From the NCBI GenBank assembly GCA_024760905.1, contig CM045729.1, positions 60,287,080 to 60,351,079 of the forward strand: DNA of 64,000 bases, written 5' to 3'. Position 1 is the first letter of the stretch. Every line of letters begins with the position of its first letter. Of the stretch, positions 1 through 11,670 are shown in pieces. This DNA comes from Plotosus lineatus. Its lineage: Eukaryota > Chordata > Actinopteri > Siluriformes > Plotosidae. Below the pieces are notes generated by a model. It was not told the DNA's origin, searched no databases, and was given only the letters and a program-made list of their open reading frames with translations. A program made the position numbers and the translations under genes.

Positions 1-143
1 TAGCTGTCAGCATGTTTCTGCCATGCTATGGCCTGTTGAGCTGTCCAGGGTGTACTCTGCCCTCACCCAGAGTAGGCTAAACATGGGCACCAGCCCCCCA
101 CAGCCCTGATTAGGTTTAACTGGTTCACAAAATGAAAGAATGA
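1..143 (+). repeat. S1 SINE, L2-like tail, cut by window start
   Basis: This is the 3' part of an S1 SINE. It shows the body end (cgtcagcgtgttt-like) followed by the tail that runs from 'gagctgtccagggtgtac' to 'gattaggtttaactggttc' and ends in an aatgaa-type run. The head lies outside the window. Confidence 0.8.
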
Positions 144-154
144 ATTTTAAAATC

Positions 155-700
155 CTGATTGTTGGAAGGGGGGATCATGGTTTAGGTGTTACTATGTCCA
201 TCGCACAGCAAAAAGGTTCAGGTTTCAAGTCCTGTTGTGGGGTCAGTGGCATAGTGGTTAGGGTGTTGCACTCGTGATCGGGAGGTTGTGTGTTCAAATC
301 CCAGTTAGACCCCCCACTGTGCTAAGACCCCTAGACAAGGCCCTAACCAGAAGTGTGCCTCTGTCCACCCAGCAGTATAAACGGGTACCAGCAAAAATAT
401 ACTGGGAAGGTGACCTGCGATGGACTAGTGACCCATCCAGGAATTGAACTCCTAGTCACTTCATGCTTTGAAAACTGAAAATAAGCACCAGCCTGATGAG
501 TCACTATGGCTCGGGTGTAAAAAGCCCAGAGGACTTTACCTTTTTTCAAGTCATGTGCTCAGCAAGCAAGTTTCTGTGTGGAGTTTGCATGTTCTCCCCA
601 TGCTTTTGTGGGTTTTCTCTTTATAGTCTGGTTTCCTCCTGTAATCCACAGACATAGCAGCTCCCCAAATGGATGAATGGATGGATGACTGTCAGATAGC
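155..700 (+). repeat. S3 (tRNA-Val-like) SINE split by an S2 SINE
   Basis: A degenerate S3 head (about 160-235, ending in a B-box-like 'ggtttcaagtcct') resumes after an inserted S2 element as 'ctgtgtggagtttgcatg' and 'ttctccccatg' at about 565-600. It ends near a short ggatgaatggatgga run. The order of the two parts matches the full-length S3 copy at 45428-45736. Confidence 0.6.
238..537 (+). repeat. S2 SINE (tRNA-Met-like head)
   Basis: The head has an A-box-like 'tggcatagtggttagg' and a B-box-like 'gtgttcaaatccc'. The body follows: 'cactgtgctaagacccc', 'cagcagtataaacgggta', 'tgcgatggactag', and an end in 'gtgtaaaaagcccagagga'. Related copies lie at 1303, 17830, 17960, 24432 and 58686. In better copies the anticodon-loop position reads CAT, as in tRNA-Met. 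Confidence 0.8.
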
Positions 701-1146
701 AGCGGTACCCTACTATAGCATTCATTTGGAATTGAAGTGCAATTTCAGTCATCTCAATAAAAGCCATATCTTATGAATGAAAAAGAATTTCTTTGAGGCT
801 CATAATTGAACAGCTGAGATCTATTTCTGAGATTCGTTATTTACTTTTACTGCTGTCGTCAGGCATAAATCTCCATCTCCACATTGAGTCTTTTTTGTGT
901 TCAATAATCAATTCTTACTTAATGTTCTAAATGTCATTCTTAATTTCTGCCTGTATGTAACCAATGAAAAGCATTACCAAGAGCCAGTGACGTACTTTTC
1001 ATATCCTCATTGGATCTTTAAACTGTCACCAAAAGCTTTCAATATTCAGCCCCCACCTCCTTTTTGGCGAAGCAGCACATTCTACATTATCTGTCTTCTT
1101 TAATAAATGATAAGGATATGTTAGTGATCATTTTCTTGTTCATTTG

Positions 1147-1193
<47 letters not shown>

Positions 1194-1302
1194 AATAATT
1201 TAACACATGTAATCAATTGTTCTACTATTAAGTTAAATATTCTTATGAATTATTGCTGCCATTATTTTCAGAATTATGAAGTCTGATATACATTATATAT
1301 AG
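701..1302. other. Intergenic, no gene seen; CA microsatellite
   Basis: There is no recognisable coding sequence. A (CA)n run occupies about 1150-1190. The short open frame near 897-1103 has no domain, no splice context and no family resemblance that I can see. Confidence 0.7.
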
Positions 1303-1591
1303 TGGAGCTGGTGGTGTAGTGGTTAGAGTGTTGGGCTCATGATCGGGAGGTTGTGAGTTCAAATCCCACTGAGACCCTCACTGTGCTAAGACCCCTGGGC
1401 AAGGTCTCAACCACAAGTGTGCCTCTGTTCACCCAGCAGTATAAATGGGTACCAGTCAAAATATACTGGGAAGGTAACCTGCGATGGACTAGCGTCCCAT
1501 CCAGGAGTTCAACTCCTGATTGCTTCATGCTACAGAAACCGGGGATAAGCACCCCTAGGCTCGGGTAAAAAAAAAAAAAAAAAAAAACCCA
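1303..1591 (+). repeat. S2 SINE with oligo-A run
   Basis: A nearly complete S2 copy with head 'gtggtgtagtggttagag', B-box-like 'gagttcaaatccc' and the conserved body. It is shortened at its 3' end, where 'ctcgggt' is followed by about 21 A residues. The A run could be the retroposition tail or slippage. Confidence 0.8.
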
Positions 1592-1620
1592 AACAGTTAA
1601 TCAATCAAAATCATATATAT

Positions 1621-3974
1621 CTTCTTCTTTTACTTTCGGCTGCTCCCTTCAGGGGTCGCCACAGCAAATCATCCGCCTCCGTCTCACCCTATCCTCTGCA
1701 TCTTCTTTTATGACTCCAACGACCTTCATGTCTTCCTTCACCACATCCATAAATCTCTTATTTGGTCTTCCTCGAGGCCTTCTGCCTGGTAGTTCCAACC
1801 TCAGCATCCTACTGCCAATATACTCACTATCCCTCCTCTGTACATGTCCAAACCATCTCAGTCTAGCCTCTCTGACTTTGTCTCCAAAACATCTTACATG
1901 GGCTGTCCCTCTGATATACTCATTTCTGATCCTATCCATCCTCGTTACTCCCAGAGAGAACCTCAACATTTTCATCTCCGCTACCTCCAGCTCTGCCTCC
2001 TGCCTTTTCCTCAGCGCCACTGTTTCTAAGCCATACAACATCGCTGGCCTCACCGCCGTCTTGTACACTTTTCCCTTCATTCTTGCTGACACTCTCCTAT
2101 CGCACATCACACCGGACACTTTTCTCCAACCATTCCGGCCTGCCTGCACACGCTTCTTCACCTCTTTTCCACACTCTCCATTGCTCTGGATTGTTGAGCC
2201 TAAGTACTTAAAATCCTCCACCTTCGTTATCTCTGCTCCCTGTAACATCACCGTTCCTCCTGGGTCCTTCTCATTCACACACATGTATTCTGATTTTCTG
2301 AGGCTAACCTTCATTCCTCTCCTTTCCAGGGCATACCTCCACCTCTCTAGATTTTCCTGCACTTGTTCTCTGCTCTCACTACAGATATCAATGTCATCTG
2401 CAAACATCATAGTCCATGGAGATTCTTGTCTCACCTCGTCTGTCAGCCTGTCCATCACCATAGCAAACAAGAAGGGGCTCAGAGCTGACCCTTGATGCAG
2501 TCCCACCTCCACCTTGAATTCGTCGGTCACACCGACAGCACACCTCACCACTGTCTTACATCTCTCAATCCATGTCCTGCACCACTCTAACATACTTCTC
2601 TGTCACTCCAGACTTCCTCATGCAATACCACAGTTCTTCTCTTGGCACCCTGTCATATGCTTTTTCCAGATCCACAAAGGCACAATGTAGTTCCCTCTGA
2701 CCTTCTCTGTACTTCTCTATTAACATCCTCAAAGCAAACATTGCATCTGTGGTGCTCTTTCTTGGCATGAAACCAAACTGTTGTTAACAAATGCTGACCT
2801 CTGCCCTTAGTCTAGTTTCCACTATTCTTTCCCATAACTTCATCGTATGGCTCATCAACTTTATCCCTCTGTAGTTGCCGCAACTCTGCACGTCTCCCTT
2901 GTTCTTAAAAATGGGCACCAGCACACTTCTCCTCCACTCCTCCGGCATCTGCTCACTCTCTAGTACCTTGTTGAATGTTCTTGTCAGAAAATCTACTGCT
3001 ACCTCTCCTAGACACTTCCATACCTCCACAGGTATATCATCAGGACCAACTGTCTTTCCATTCTTCATCCTCTTCAATGCCCTTCTCACTTCACCCTTAC
3101 TGATCTTTGCTACATCCTGCTCCTCAATGGTCACCTCTTCTACTCTTTTTTCTCTATCATTGTCCTCATTCATCAGCTCTTCAAAGTACTCTTTCCATCT
3201 TCCCAGCACACTTCTGTCATCAGTCAATACATTTCCCTCTCTGTCCTTTATCAATCTAACTTGCTGCATGTCCTTCCCATCTCTATTTCTCTGCTGTGCC
3301 AACCTGTATAGATCATTTTCTCCCTCTTTACTGTCCAACAACCTATCATACAAGTCATCATACGCCCTCTGTTTGGCCTTAGCCACTGCTACTTTCGCCT
3401 TACGCTGTGTCTCCCTGTACTCCTGTTTACTCTCTTCGGTCCTCTCTATGTCCCACTTTTTCTTAGCTATCCTCTTCCTTTGTATACACTCCTGCACGTC
3501 CTCATTCCACCACCAAGTTTACTTATTTACTTTCCTTCCAGAGGACACATCAAGTACTCTCCTACCTGTGTCCCTGATCACATTGGCTGTGGTTGTCCAG
3601 TCATTTGGAAGCACTTCCTGGCTACCCAAAGCCTGTTTCAACTCCTCTTTGAAGACAACACGACACTCTTCCTTTTTCAGCTTCCACCACTTTGTCTTCT
3701 GCTCTGCCTTTGCCTTCTTCACCTTCCTCACCATCAGCATCATCCTGCATACCACCATCCTATGCTGTTTGGCAACGCTCTCACCCACTACTACTTTGCA
3801 GCCACTGACTTCCTTCAAATTACATTGCCTACACAAGATGTAGTCTACCTGTGTGCTCCTACCTCCGCTTTTATAAGTCACCCTATGCTCCTGTTTCTTC
3901 TGGAAGAAAGTATTCCCCGCAGCCATTTCCATCCCATCCTTTTTGCAAAATCTATCAACATCTGTCCTTCTGCG

Positions 3975-3977
<3 letters not shown>
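1621..3977 (-). mobile_element. RTE-clade LINE copy A, 5'-truncated
   Basis: A non-LTR retrotransposon read on the minus strand. The frames in order are the C-terminal half of an APE-type endonuclease (3932 to 3519, ending in the STQVDYILC segment), a linker rich in K, R and E (3497 to 2784), reverse transcriptase fingers and palm (2768 to 2565, then 2593 to 1649, with the catalytic FADD box in TMMFADDID) and a C-terminal region with GRRPRGRP. The 3' end (1621-1675) has the short RTE-type terminus, with no poly-A and ending in an agaagaag-like run. A GAA-to-TAA nonsense change near 2783 and a 1-bp insertion near 2587 break the frame. The 5' end stops inside a (TA)n tract, so the first half of the endonuclease is missing. 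RTE assignment rests on protein resemblance to BovB/CFDP2-like sequences and on the tail. Confidence 0.9.

Positions 3978-3978
<1 letters not shown>

Positions 3979-4022
<44 letters not shown>
3979..4022. repeat. (TA)n microsatellite
   Basis: About 22 TA units abut the truncated 5' end of LINE A. The AT-rich site may have been the LINE target. Confidence 0.95.
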
Positions 4023-4025
<3 letters not shown>

Positions 4026-4470
4026 CTGGATGAAGGTCCAGACGAAAGGACTTCACTGTTACTGTCTTAGCATGCTTGGCTATAGCAGTTGAACCACAGG
4101 TGTAAAGGGTGGGGCCAGTACTGTGCACACTGAACTCCACCTTAAAGCTCCATTGCACAGGCTAGAAGGACATGTCCACATCCCCATTGCCACCAACTCT
4201 AAAGCCCTGTAGTTAGCTGCACAAACACAAAGTGTTGAAATAGTAATACCGTTATCCTATTGTGTCAAAATTGTGACAGTATAATTTTTCATTATAATTT
4301 ATTAACAGTACATTTAAAATAATTACTGTAGCTCTCCAATGAATGTAATTAACTACCATCTATGCATTACCATACCTGTGATTATTGTGATGGAAAATAT
4401 TTAGTACTTTCCCCAATGATCAGCCGTTATACCCATTTTCAGGCATTTATTTTTAATTTTGGACACCACG
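4023..4470. other. Intergenic, nothing recognised
   Basis: I see no coding potential, repeat family or RNA gene in this stretch. Confidence 0.6.
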
Positions 4471-4807
4471 CATTCATTCGTTCATATAAACCTAATTATG
4501 GTTGACGGGAGGCTGGCGCCCATCTTAGCCGACTCTGGAGGAGGGCAGGGTACACCCTGGACAGTTCATCAGGCCATCACAGGGCCAACATTCACACTCA
4601 TACCTCAAGGTGAATTGAAACCAGGCAATTAGCCTACAGTGCATGTTTTTGGACTGAGGGAGAAAATCAGAATATCCAGAGGAAACCCACACAAGCACAG
4701 ATGCAAACACGTACAACCTCCACACAGAAACGCCTGAGCTGGGAATTGAACTCAGGCCTTCTTGCTGTGAGGTGACCGTGCTAGCCTCTATGCTACAGTG
4801 CCACCCA
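4471..4807 (-). repeat. S3 SINE (tRNA-Val-like), near full length
   Basis: On the minus strand the element opens with a head like tRNA-Val ('ggctagcacggtcacctcac', then 'gagttcaattccc'). It continues through the conserved middle (gtttcctctgg-like) and ends in an L2-like tail with cattcattcg. The divergence suggests an old insertion. Confidence 0.75.
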
Positions 4808-5194
4808 TTTCTGTACCAAAATATGTTGAGTACACTGGGAGGCAGAGACCAGGTTGAGAAGAGATACTGCTGTGCATGCATGAGCAGTAAGAAAAGGCAG
4901 CTGAACAGAAGGCCCAGCACACTAGTGTTCCCAATAAATGAATAAATAAATAATCCTTGAAAATCTTATGTTTATGGCCAGCTCATATAGCCCACAGGGA
5001 AAACTTAAGCATGCACTACCCTTGTTATTTGGCACTCTGATACTGCCTAAGATTGCTATTCAACACTGTAACAATATGTATGGGTCAATAAACTGGAAAA
5101 GGGATAACTTTAATTGTGCAAACCTTTAAAAGCAAACCTTTAATAGTTCCATAGTCTTCATCTCAATTTCTAAACCTCTTTATCCTTTATTAAG
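4808..5194. other. Intergenic, nothing recognised
   Basis: Only a short aataaataaa run near 4937 is notable. I found no gene or repeat family. Confidence 0.6.
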
Positions 5195-5400
5195 GACACG
5201 GTGAGGTTGGAACCCATCCCAGCCGACTTCTGCATGTCTTTGGACTATGGGAGGAAACCAGAGTACCCAGAGAAGGCCCATGCAAGCATACAGAATACAT
5301 TCAAACTACATACAGAAACACCCTCATTGGGCATGGAACTTGAACTTAGGAACCTTTTTCTGTGAGGTGGATGTTCGAATCACTTCACCACCATGCTGCA
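5195..5400 (-). repeat. S3 SINE, internally deleted
   Basis: It keeps the head ('ctgtgaggtggatgttcg') and the middle ('gtctttggactatggg', 'gaggaaaccagagtaccc') but only about 30 bp of the L2-like tail. Confidence 0.6.
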
Positions 5401-5482
5401 TATACAGTAGTTTTGTATTCAGTGAAGCCTAATGCAATTTTACACCTACATGTAGGTGGCCATATGAAGCAATGATGTGCAG

Positions 5483-6123
5483 TGAAGTTCACAGCTGGTG
5501 AGGCGCTGACTCTTTTAGAGTCAGATTTACAGACACAAATGAACTCAAAAGAGTATATTATTCATCATTTGTTTGACACCAGACCAATCGATACCTAAGA
5601 GAGAAGCAATAACACGACTGTCCACACAGTTAGTATGGTGTTTGATGTGTGGTGTAATTTAGTTCCATATCATATTTATTTCTATTTTACCTACTTTAGT
5701 ACCTTTTAAAATAAAAGAAACTCTTTTCAGACAATGCATTGCATTTTATATCTCCTATGGGGATTCTTTACACAAATATGTGACGCATATGTCATTTGAT
5801 GATAAAATTTATTCCAATGGCGTTGGTTTTCCTTTACTTATTGCCTCTTGTTTTGATTAAAAGTTCACATTTTGGAATTTTTTCAACTTGTAAATGTAAT
5901 CTTCCATTCCGATAAGGCGGAGTGTAAAGGAAATATAGACTACAGATGCGGAAGATTGTAGGTCACACAAGAATCTGTGGACTCACAAGCGTCCTCTGCA
6001 ATGAGTCAGGTGTACTGTTTGCCTTACCTAATAACTTTTTTATTGGGTTTTATGAATAATCTGCAGCCTAAATACAACACGGAAGCACACATTATACATT
6101 ATACAGATTATGAAAAGGCAGAG
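5483..6123 (+). repeat. Unclassified dispersed repeat U1, copy 1
   Basis: This segment is homologous, with indels, to the reverse complement of 16938-17318. Shared blocks include 'acagctggtgaggcgctgac', 'ccgataaggcgg', 'caagaatctgtggactcac', 'gaataatctgcagcc' and 'attatacattatacagatta'. No coding frame or clear terminal repeat is visible. It may be a non-autonomous DNA transposon or an LTR fragment. Confidence 0.6.
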
Positions 6124-6169
6124 CATATAATCTGAGTGTTTGAAAGCATTTCATCTGTAATATATTTCA

Positions 6170-6560
6170 CAGGGGTCGGCAACCCATGGCTCCGGAGCCG
6201 TATGCGGTTTTCAACTCTCTAATGCGGCTCCGTGGCTTTTAAAAATAATTAATGTTGTACTTTACGGTGGCTGACGGGTGCAAATGTGCTTCATATATAA
6301 AAACCACTGTGTAACAAAAAACAACTCCAAAAAGAAAATGCTGCTTATTTATTCACAACGGAAGCATTCCGGGCTCCCAGGGGTAGAGAGTTCACCTGAA
6401 AGACGGGAGAATCTGCCTAAGACAGAGTCCTGCAACGGTTGGGTACCCACAGGGACTGTGAGTAACCTTGAAGAAAAATGCTCATTGAGGGTTGAAAATT
6501 ACATAAATGAAATTAACAGTCACAGGTGCGGGCGGATATTTATTTGGTGTGGGCGGGGTG

Positions 6561-6598
<38 letters not shown>

Positions 6599-7586
6599 CT
6601 TGTGGACATGGCTATCATTATATTAATTAGCTACATTCAGAGTCTCAGTGTTTTTGATCTTGGTGGAGGGAGCATACCATGGCATTTCCAAACCCTTGTG
6701 CTCATGACAAGGAGTGTTCTCACCATCGCAGCAGCAGCGGAGCAAGCGAGAGAGATTTATCCACTGCTGTGGTTTGTAAACTAGGGACGGAAATCAGAGC
6801 TGAAATAAGAGGCGATGGATGAGATTTGGTTTAGGCACAGCAATCTCCGAATTAAATAACTCTCCTCTCAGTGACAAAAGGCTGCTCCTTAAAATGATTC
6901 TTCATATACTTTTCTGTGTTGCTGTCATTTTTCTAAATTAAAACTATGAGAAAACAACATTAATAGAACGTATAAAGAAAAAGAAGATCCCACGAAGTGA
7001 TGGTGAGGTGGACTACCCAACCAGTAACACATCTGGCTGCACCCCATCCCTCGCTTCGTGGGATAGTTAGTCCGTTTTCTTTATAAAATACAAGAAGGAC
7101 TTAAACACATTCATTCATTTCCTGAACCGCTTAATTCAAATTGTGGTCGCAGGGAGGCTGGTGCCCACCCCAGCAGACTCTAGGCGAGGGCAGAGTACAG
7201 CCTGGACAGCTCACAAGGCCATTGCAGGGCAGAAACACGCTGATGGCTATGCAGCTACTCTTGATAAAAGTCAGCAGTGGTTCTTTTCCAGCCTCGCACC
7301 ATAGTCAGTGAGAGACATAGCCAGCCTTTGATAATTCAATTCGCTGCACTGGGGGGACAGTAACAACCCGTAGAGAGGGTTTTTTTTTTTATTGTCTCTG
7401 CAGTCATTCAAATCAATGCAACATACTGTTTTTTTTATATTAACATAAAGGAAAAAGGGGAAAAACATTATATGGAGTTTTATTTGATTTTAAATGTCAA
7501 AAAAGGATTTGTGGCTCCCAGTAGTTTCTTTACTGTAGAAAACAGGTCCAAATGACTCTTTGAATGGCAAAGGTTAGCGACCTCTG
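6170..7586 (+). mobile_element. Non-autonomous hAT-like element, copy 1
   Basis: The ends are imperfect inverted repeats. The left end begins 'caggggtcggcaaccc'; the right end read in reverse begins 'cagaggtcgctaacc'. The interior has a (TG)n run at 6565-6597, a GC-rich hairpin around 'atcccacgaag' (about 6986-7065), and an S1 SINE at 7108-7380. It is the same family as 10545-11902 in opposite orientation. The 168-aa open frame at 6278-6784 shows no transposase motif. No convincing 8-bp target duplication is visible (atatttca versus gtatagag). Confidence 0.75.
7108..7380 (-). repeat. S1 SINE, L2-like tail, inside hAT copy 1
   Basis: On the minus strand the S1 body (agtcagcagtggttc-like, reversed) leads to the L2-like tail, which begins at the left with 'cattcattcatttcctgaac'. 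The head beyond 7380 is lost. A remnant of the same SINE sits at the same place in hAT copy 2 (10790-10848). Confidence 0.8.
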
Positions 7587-8327
7587 GTATAGAGGGACAG
7601 CAACACACTATTTGCATCACATACCAGCGCAGTTTGTGAAGGACACAATTCACTGAGCGGCACAGCAAAACACTGCTTCACTGTATAGCTCCTCCATGTA
7701 TTTCAACAGGACATATGGAAACTCTGTTATTCTTTATTGAAAAAAAATATTTTAATATTGGAATCGAATGGTGAAAGGGCTTGTAATACATACCAGCTGA
7801 CAAATATTCTGACACATATACCTATTATATTTTATGATTAACTTTTTTTAAGATTGACAGGGGAGCGTCTGCTTCACCTGTCTTCCTTGAATGCATAACA
7901 CTGGTATGAAGCCACACTATTTAATATTTCATTCTTAAGTAAAAAACTATATATCAGTGGGAGTGTTTCTCAGTGATGGTCGCTGTCTTTGAAGGATGTT
8001 TTTATGTTCCCTAAGTCCTGAAACATCAGAGAGAACAGGGCAGCAAACCATGTAATCTGAAGTAAAAGAAGTCAACCTTTTGAGGTGTGCTCAGGACATT
8101 TCTGTCTTCAGTTTTTGTTCATAGTACTTAATCTTTAAAAATCAAACAATTTGTCTACATGTATTAAACAACAGGAGAAAACAGAATGTGTACATAGCCA
8201 CAATGAAGCTTGTAATTTTTGAATAGATTATAAAGTGGCAAAAAAGTCTCATAAATCCATTCCAGCTTGATTTTATTTTATGATGCATGACATATAAACG
8301 TTGATGAGACAATTTTCAAATAATATG

Positions 8328-8329
<2 letters not shown>
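7587..8329. other. Intergenic, nothing recognised
   Basis: Low-complexity AT-rich sequence without a supportable gene or repeat family. Confidence 0.55.
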
Positions 8330-8372
<43 letters not shown>

Positions 8373-8438
8373 GGGCACCAGCCTCCACTGTGACCCGAAT
8401 TAGGATTAAGTGATTTAGAAACTGAATGAATGAGTAAA
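8330..8438 (+). repeat. (CA)n followed by an S1 L2-tail fragment
   Basis: A (CA)n run at 8330-8368 runs straight into the last 65 bp of an S1 L2-like tail ('gggcaccagcctccactg', 'gaattaggattaagtg', 'gaatgaatgag'). Confidence 0.75.
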
Positions 8439-9080
8439 AGATTCTTTTAAATTATACTTTTGGGGCTTTGTTCAAAATACTGTTCATTTCTCAAAATGAC
8501 TCATGTTATAAAGACCGAATATAGTTGAGGCATGAGCAAACCAGAGACGTAATTTAAATGATGCACCTTGGATTCTCAATTGGAACCCCTTGGCCATGAT
8601 ATTATGAGGTATCTTCTAAGTTGATTTGAGATCCTTTATGCTTGACCAGCAATTCTGTTTCTATTTTGTGTTGTTGATATATCTTGTAAGAAAGAACCGA
8701 TGCAAGGCATAGTAAGTTAATAATTATGGAAGCTGCAATGAATTCCAATGAGATCTACCAGTGCTGCCTTAAAAAACTTTGACAATTGTCATATCTGCCA
8801 AGCCAATTTGCCCTGTTTTGTGCAGCAGATCAGCATTTCAAGATTTGCTGCCTCTTTGTATGTGTCATATTTTGTGACAGAGAGCGAAGATAGGATCTTC
8901 CATCCTGTGTCTGTGTCATGACAGACAGTGTTATCAAGAAAATAAACACATAAATACCTATCTGATCATTTACAAAATAATGTTTTTCTTTCAGGAATAG
9001 CAACAATAGTTATTACTATTGAAACATTGCCACTTCTTTCATTGTTTCATTCCCTCTTCTGGACAGAAAAATGTTATATA
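8439..9080. other. Intergenic, nothing recognised
   Basis: I see no coding, RNA or repeat signature here. Confidence 0.55.
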
Positions 9081-9114
9081 AATATACATATATACATATA
9101 TGTATATGTGTAGA

Positions 9115-9181
<67 letters not shown>

Positions 9182-9210
9182 GTATATACATATATGTATA
9201 TGTGTAGATG

Positions 9211-9301
<91 letters not shown>

Positions 9302-9318
9302 GTATGTGTGTGTGTGTA
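9081..9318. repeat. Compound TA/TG microsatellite
   Basis: Alternating blocks of (TA)n, 'gtatatgtgtagatg' and (TG)n. The TA-plus-'gtagatg' module occurs twice (about 9090-9180 and 9181-9260), so the tract grew by duplication as well as slippage. The long isoleucine-tyrosine open frames here are artefacts. Confidence 0.9.
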
Positions 9319-9558
9319 TTTATTTGGATTTGGCTCTACTAATTGACATAATTGACATTCTTACAACCCGTGGACAGTGTACTTATTACATCCTTCATGC
9401 ATTAAATTAAATGTTATATCAGGGTATTGAAAAAGAAAAACACCCGGCGCTATTAGTTTCTTTTAAAAATAACTCAAAATAATGCAAATTATAGAAAGAA
9501 ACTGCTTTTGACAAAGTGTAATTGACTTCGGTTTTCTGAGTTTTAATGGTTGTCATTA

Positions 9559-9690
9559 TACATGGTCTGCAATGGCCTGGCAAGCCATCCAGGGTGTACT
9601 CTGCCCTCGCCCGGAGTCGGCTGAGATGGGCGCCAGCATCCCCATGACCCTAATTAGTATTAAGTGGTTACAGAAAATGAATCAATGAAT
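9559..9690 (+). repeat. S1 SINE L2-like tail, 5'-truncated
   Basis: This copy holds only the tail module, from 'tgcaatggcctggc' to 'attagtattaagtgg' and an aatgaatcaatgaa end. Confidence 0.8.
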
Positions 9691-10384
9691 ATTATGCATG
9701 CTAACACAAAAACATCCTACATTTCAAAACAAATTCTTGAAAAAATTAAAGACCAGAAATATATTATTTACCACATAAAACTTAATTTAACAGTTTTCTA
9801 TTAATTGTTATTAATTGTTACCCATGAAACAGTGGGGCAAGAGAGACAGTGCTAAGGACTGTTGGTAGCCCAACCTAAACTTGAACACCTTTTTATTTTT
9901 ATTAGATTTTTATTGGGTCACAATATAAAGTGACTAAATTTACAGCCTTATAGCACTGAAATTATATTGTGGGACAACAACAGGGATATTGTTGTTCTCC
10001 TGTATAGTGAACAGAAATGTTTTGATTTACACCATGAACGATTTTTCCACACTCACAGCTACTGGGGTCGCTCCTGTATTTGTTTACTTTTCATTCTGAT
10101 AAAAAATGACGAATGTCTAAGGTGAATGTTACTATTTGGATTGAATTCATAGGGGTGGAAGGTATCCATACACTGTCCACAAATCTTCACAGAGTTATTT
10201 GAAAGGCCACAAATAAAGAATTGTATATGAAGTCAGGGCTGATAAATTCTCAGTCAGACTTGGATTGAAAGAAAGTAATGTTGGAGAAGATTTATAGCAG
10301 AGAAGTTTTTTGTTTGTCTGTTTTTGTACAATTTCCATGTTACATTGATTTGTTTTATATTCAGTTTTTTTTTTTTTCTTCATC
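9691..10384. other. Intergenic, nothing recognised
   Basis: No supported gene. A short tandem 'ctattaattgtt' occurs near 9795. Confidence 0.55.
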
Positions 10385-10789
10385 TTTCTCTTTAGAACAA
10401 ATGGGGCAGTGGTGGTCTAGTGGATAGGGCGCAGGATCGCTGATCCTAAGGTTGGGGGTTCGAGTCCCCACAGGGTTGTCACTGTCCCCCCCAGTGCAGC
10501 TAACTGGGTTGTTAAAGGCGGGCCATGTCTCTCACTGTCTATGGCAGGGGTTGGCAACCTTTGCCATTCAAAGAGCCATTTGGACCCGTTTTCCACATTA
10601 AAGAAAACACTGGGAGCCACAAATGCTTTTTTGACATTTTAAATCAAATCACACTGCATATAATGTTTTTCCCCTTTTTCCTTCATGTTAATATAAAATA
10701 ACAATATGTTACATTGATTTAAACGACTGCCGAGACCATTTAATTACAATTCTGTTTGCAACAAAAACATTTACATTAAAAAAAAAAAT

Positions 10790-10848
10790 CGCCAGCCTCC
10801 CCGCGACCCGAATTAGAATTAAGCGGTTCAGAAAATGAATGAATGTGT
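10790..10848 (+). repeat. S1 L2-tail remnant inside hAT copy 2
   Basis: It reads 'gccagcctccccgcgacccg' and then 'gaattaagcggttc' with an aatgaatgaatg end. It occupies the same internal position as the SINE in hAT copy 1, so it is a shared passenger and not an independent insertion. Confidence 0.8.
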
Positions 10849-11518
10849 TCGAATGCTTCTTGTGTTTTTATAAAGAAAAAGAATATCCATCCCACGAAGC
10901 GCGGGACGGGCTGCAGCCAGATGTGTAACGGGTTGGGTTGCCAACCTCACCAATCACGTCGTTCGTGGGATCTTCTTTTCTTTATTCGTTATATTAATGT
11001 TGTTTTGTCATAGTTTTAATTTACAAAAATGATAACACAGAAAAGTATTTGAAGACTTATTTTAAGAAGGAGCCTGCTCAACATTCTTTTAAATAATATT
11101 AATGCTTAATGCTGCACTGACCGACCCATTCTCAGAGTGGAGACTGAACCACACCCAGTCTTTTATTTTGTCACTATGAGGACAGTTATTTAATCTGGAG
11201 ATTGCTGTGTATAAACAAATCTCATCCACATCTCCTTCCTTCAGCTGTGATTTCCGTTCCTGAATTACAAACCCCGGTGGCAGAAAAAAATCTCTCTCTC
11301 ACCGCGCTGCTGCTTGCCATGAGCTCTTTTAGGGCTCTTTTATATTTCTTTGGTGTGGGCGGGGTGATTTTGTGTGTGTTCTTGTGTTCTTGTGGACACA
11401 CAAAATCACCCCGCCCACACCAAATAAATATCCGCCCACATCTGTGACTCTTAATGTTCATCTATGTAATTTTCAACCCGAAAAGAGCATTGGAAGGGTA
11501 CCCAGATCATTCAGGTGG

Positions 11519-11670
11519 AAAAAAACCTAGATTGGACATTACTGTTTCAATTCTGAAGTGGGGCCATCTTGGTGGGATCACATTACTGTTTAAGACTTAA
11601 AGCAAGGTGGCTCACGAAGATGGCTCCAATTCAGAATTGAAATAGTAATGTCCACTCTAGGTTTTTTTTT
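11519..11670. mobile_element. Hairpin MITE nested in hAT copy 2
   Basis: The left arm starts 'aaaaaaacctagattggac' and ends near 'caattctgaa' (11519-11556). The right arm is its near-complement (11632-11670). It is absent from hAT copy 1, so it is a later insertion or a copy-specific rearrangement. Confidence 0.6.

Noticed and set aside
1710..2495. Long plus-strand open frame (261 codons) and similar ones at 2875-3843, 32248-33078 and 34017-34637
   Set aside because: They lie antisense to the RTE reverse transcriptase and endonuclease frames and are serine/leucine/threonine-rich shadows of them.
3955..4158. Open frames made of isoleucine-tyrosine repeats here and at 9071-9410, 38702-38961 and 48520-48785
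   Set aside because: Translations of (TA)n and (TG)n microsatellites, not proteins.
6278..6784. 168-codon open frame
   Set aside because: Inside a non-autonomous hAT element and running through a (TG)n tract; no transposase motif or other domain.
10403..10470. tRNA-like A and B boxes in SINE heads here and in all S1-S4 copies
   Set aside because: They are SINE heads lacking a proper acceptor stem and followed by SINE bodies, so not tRNA genes.
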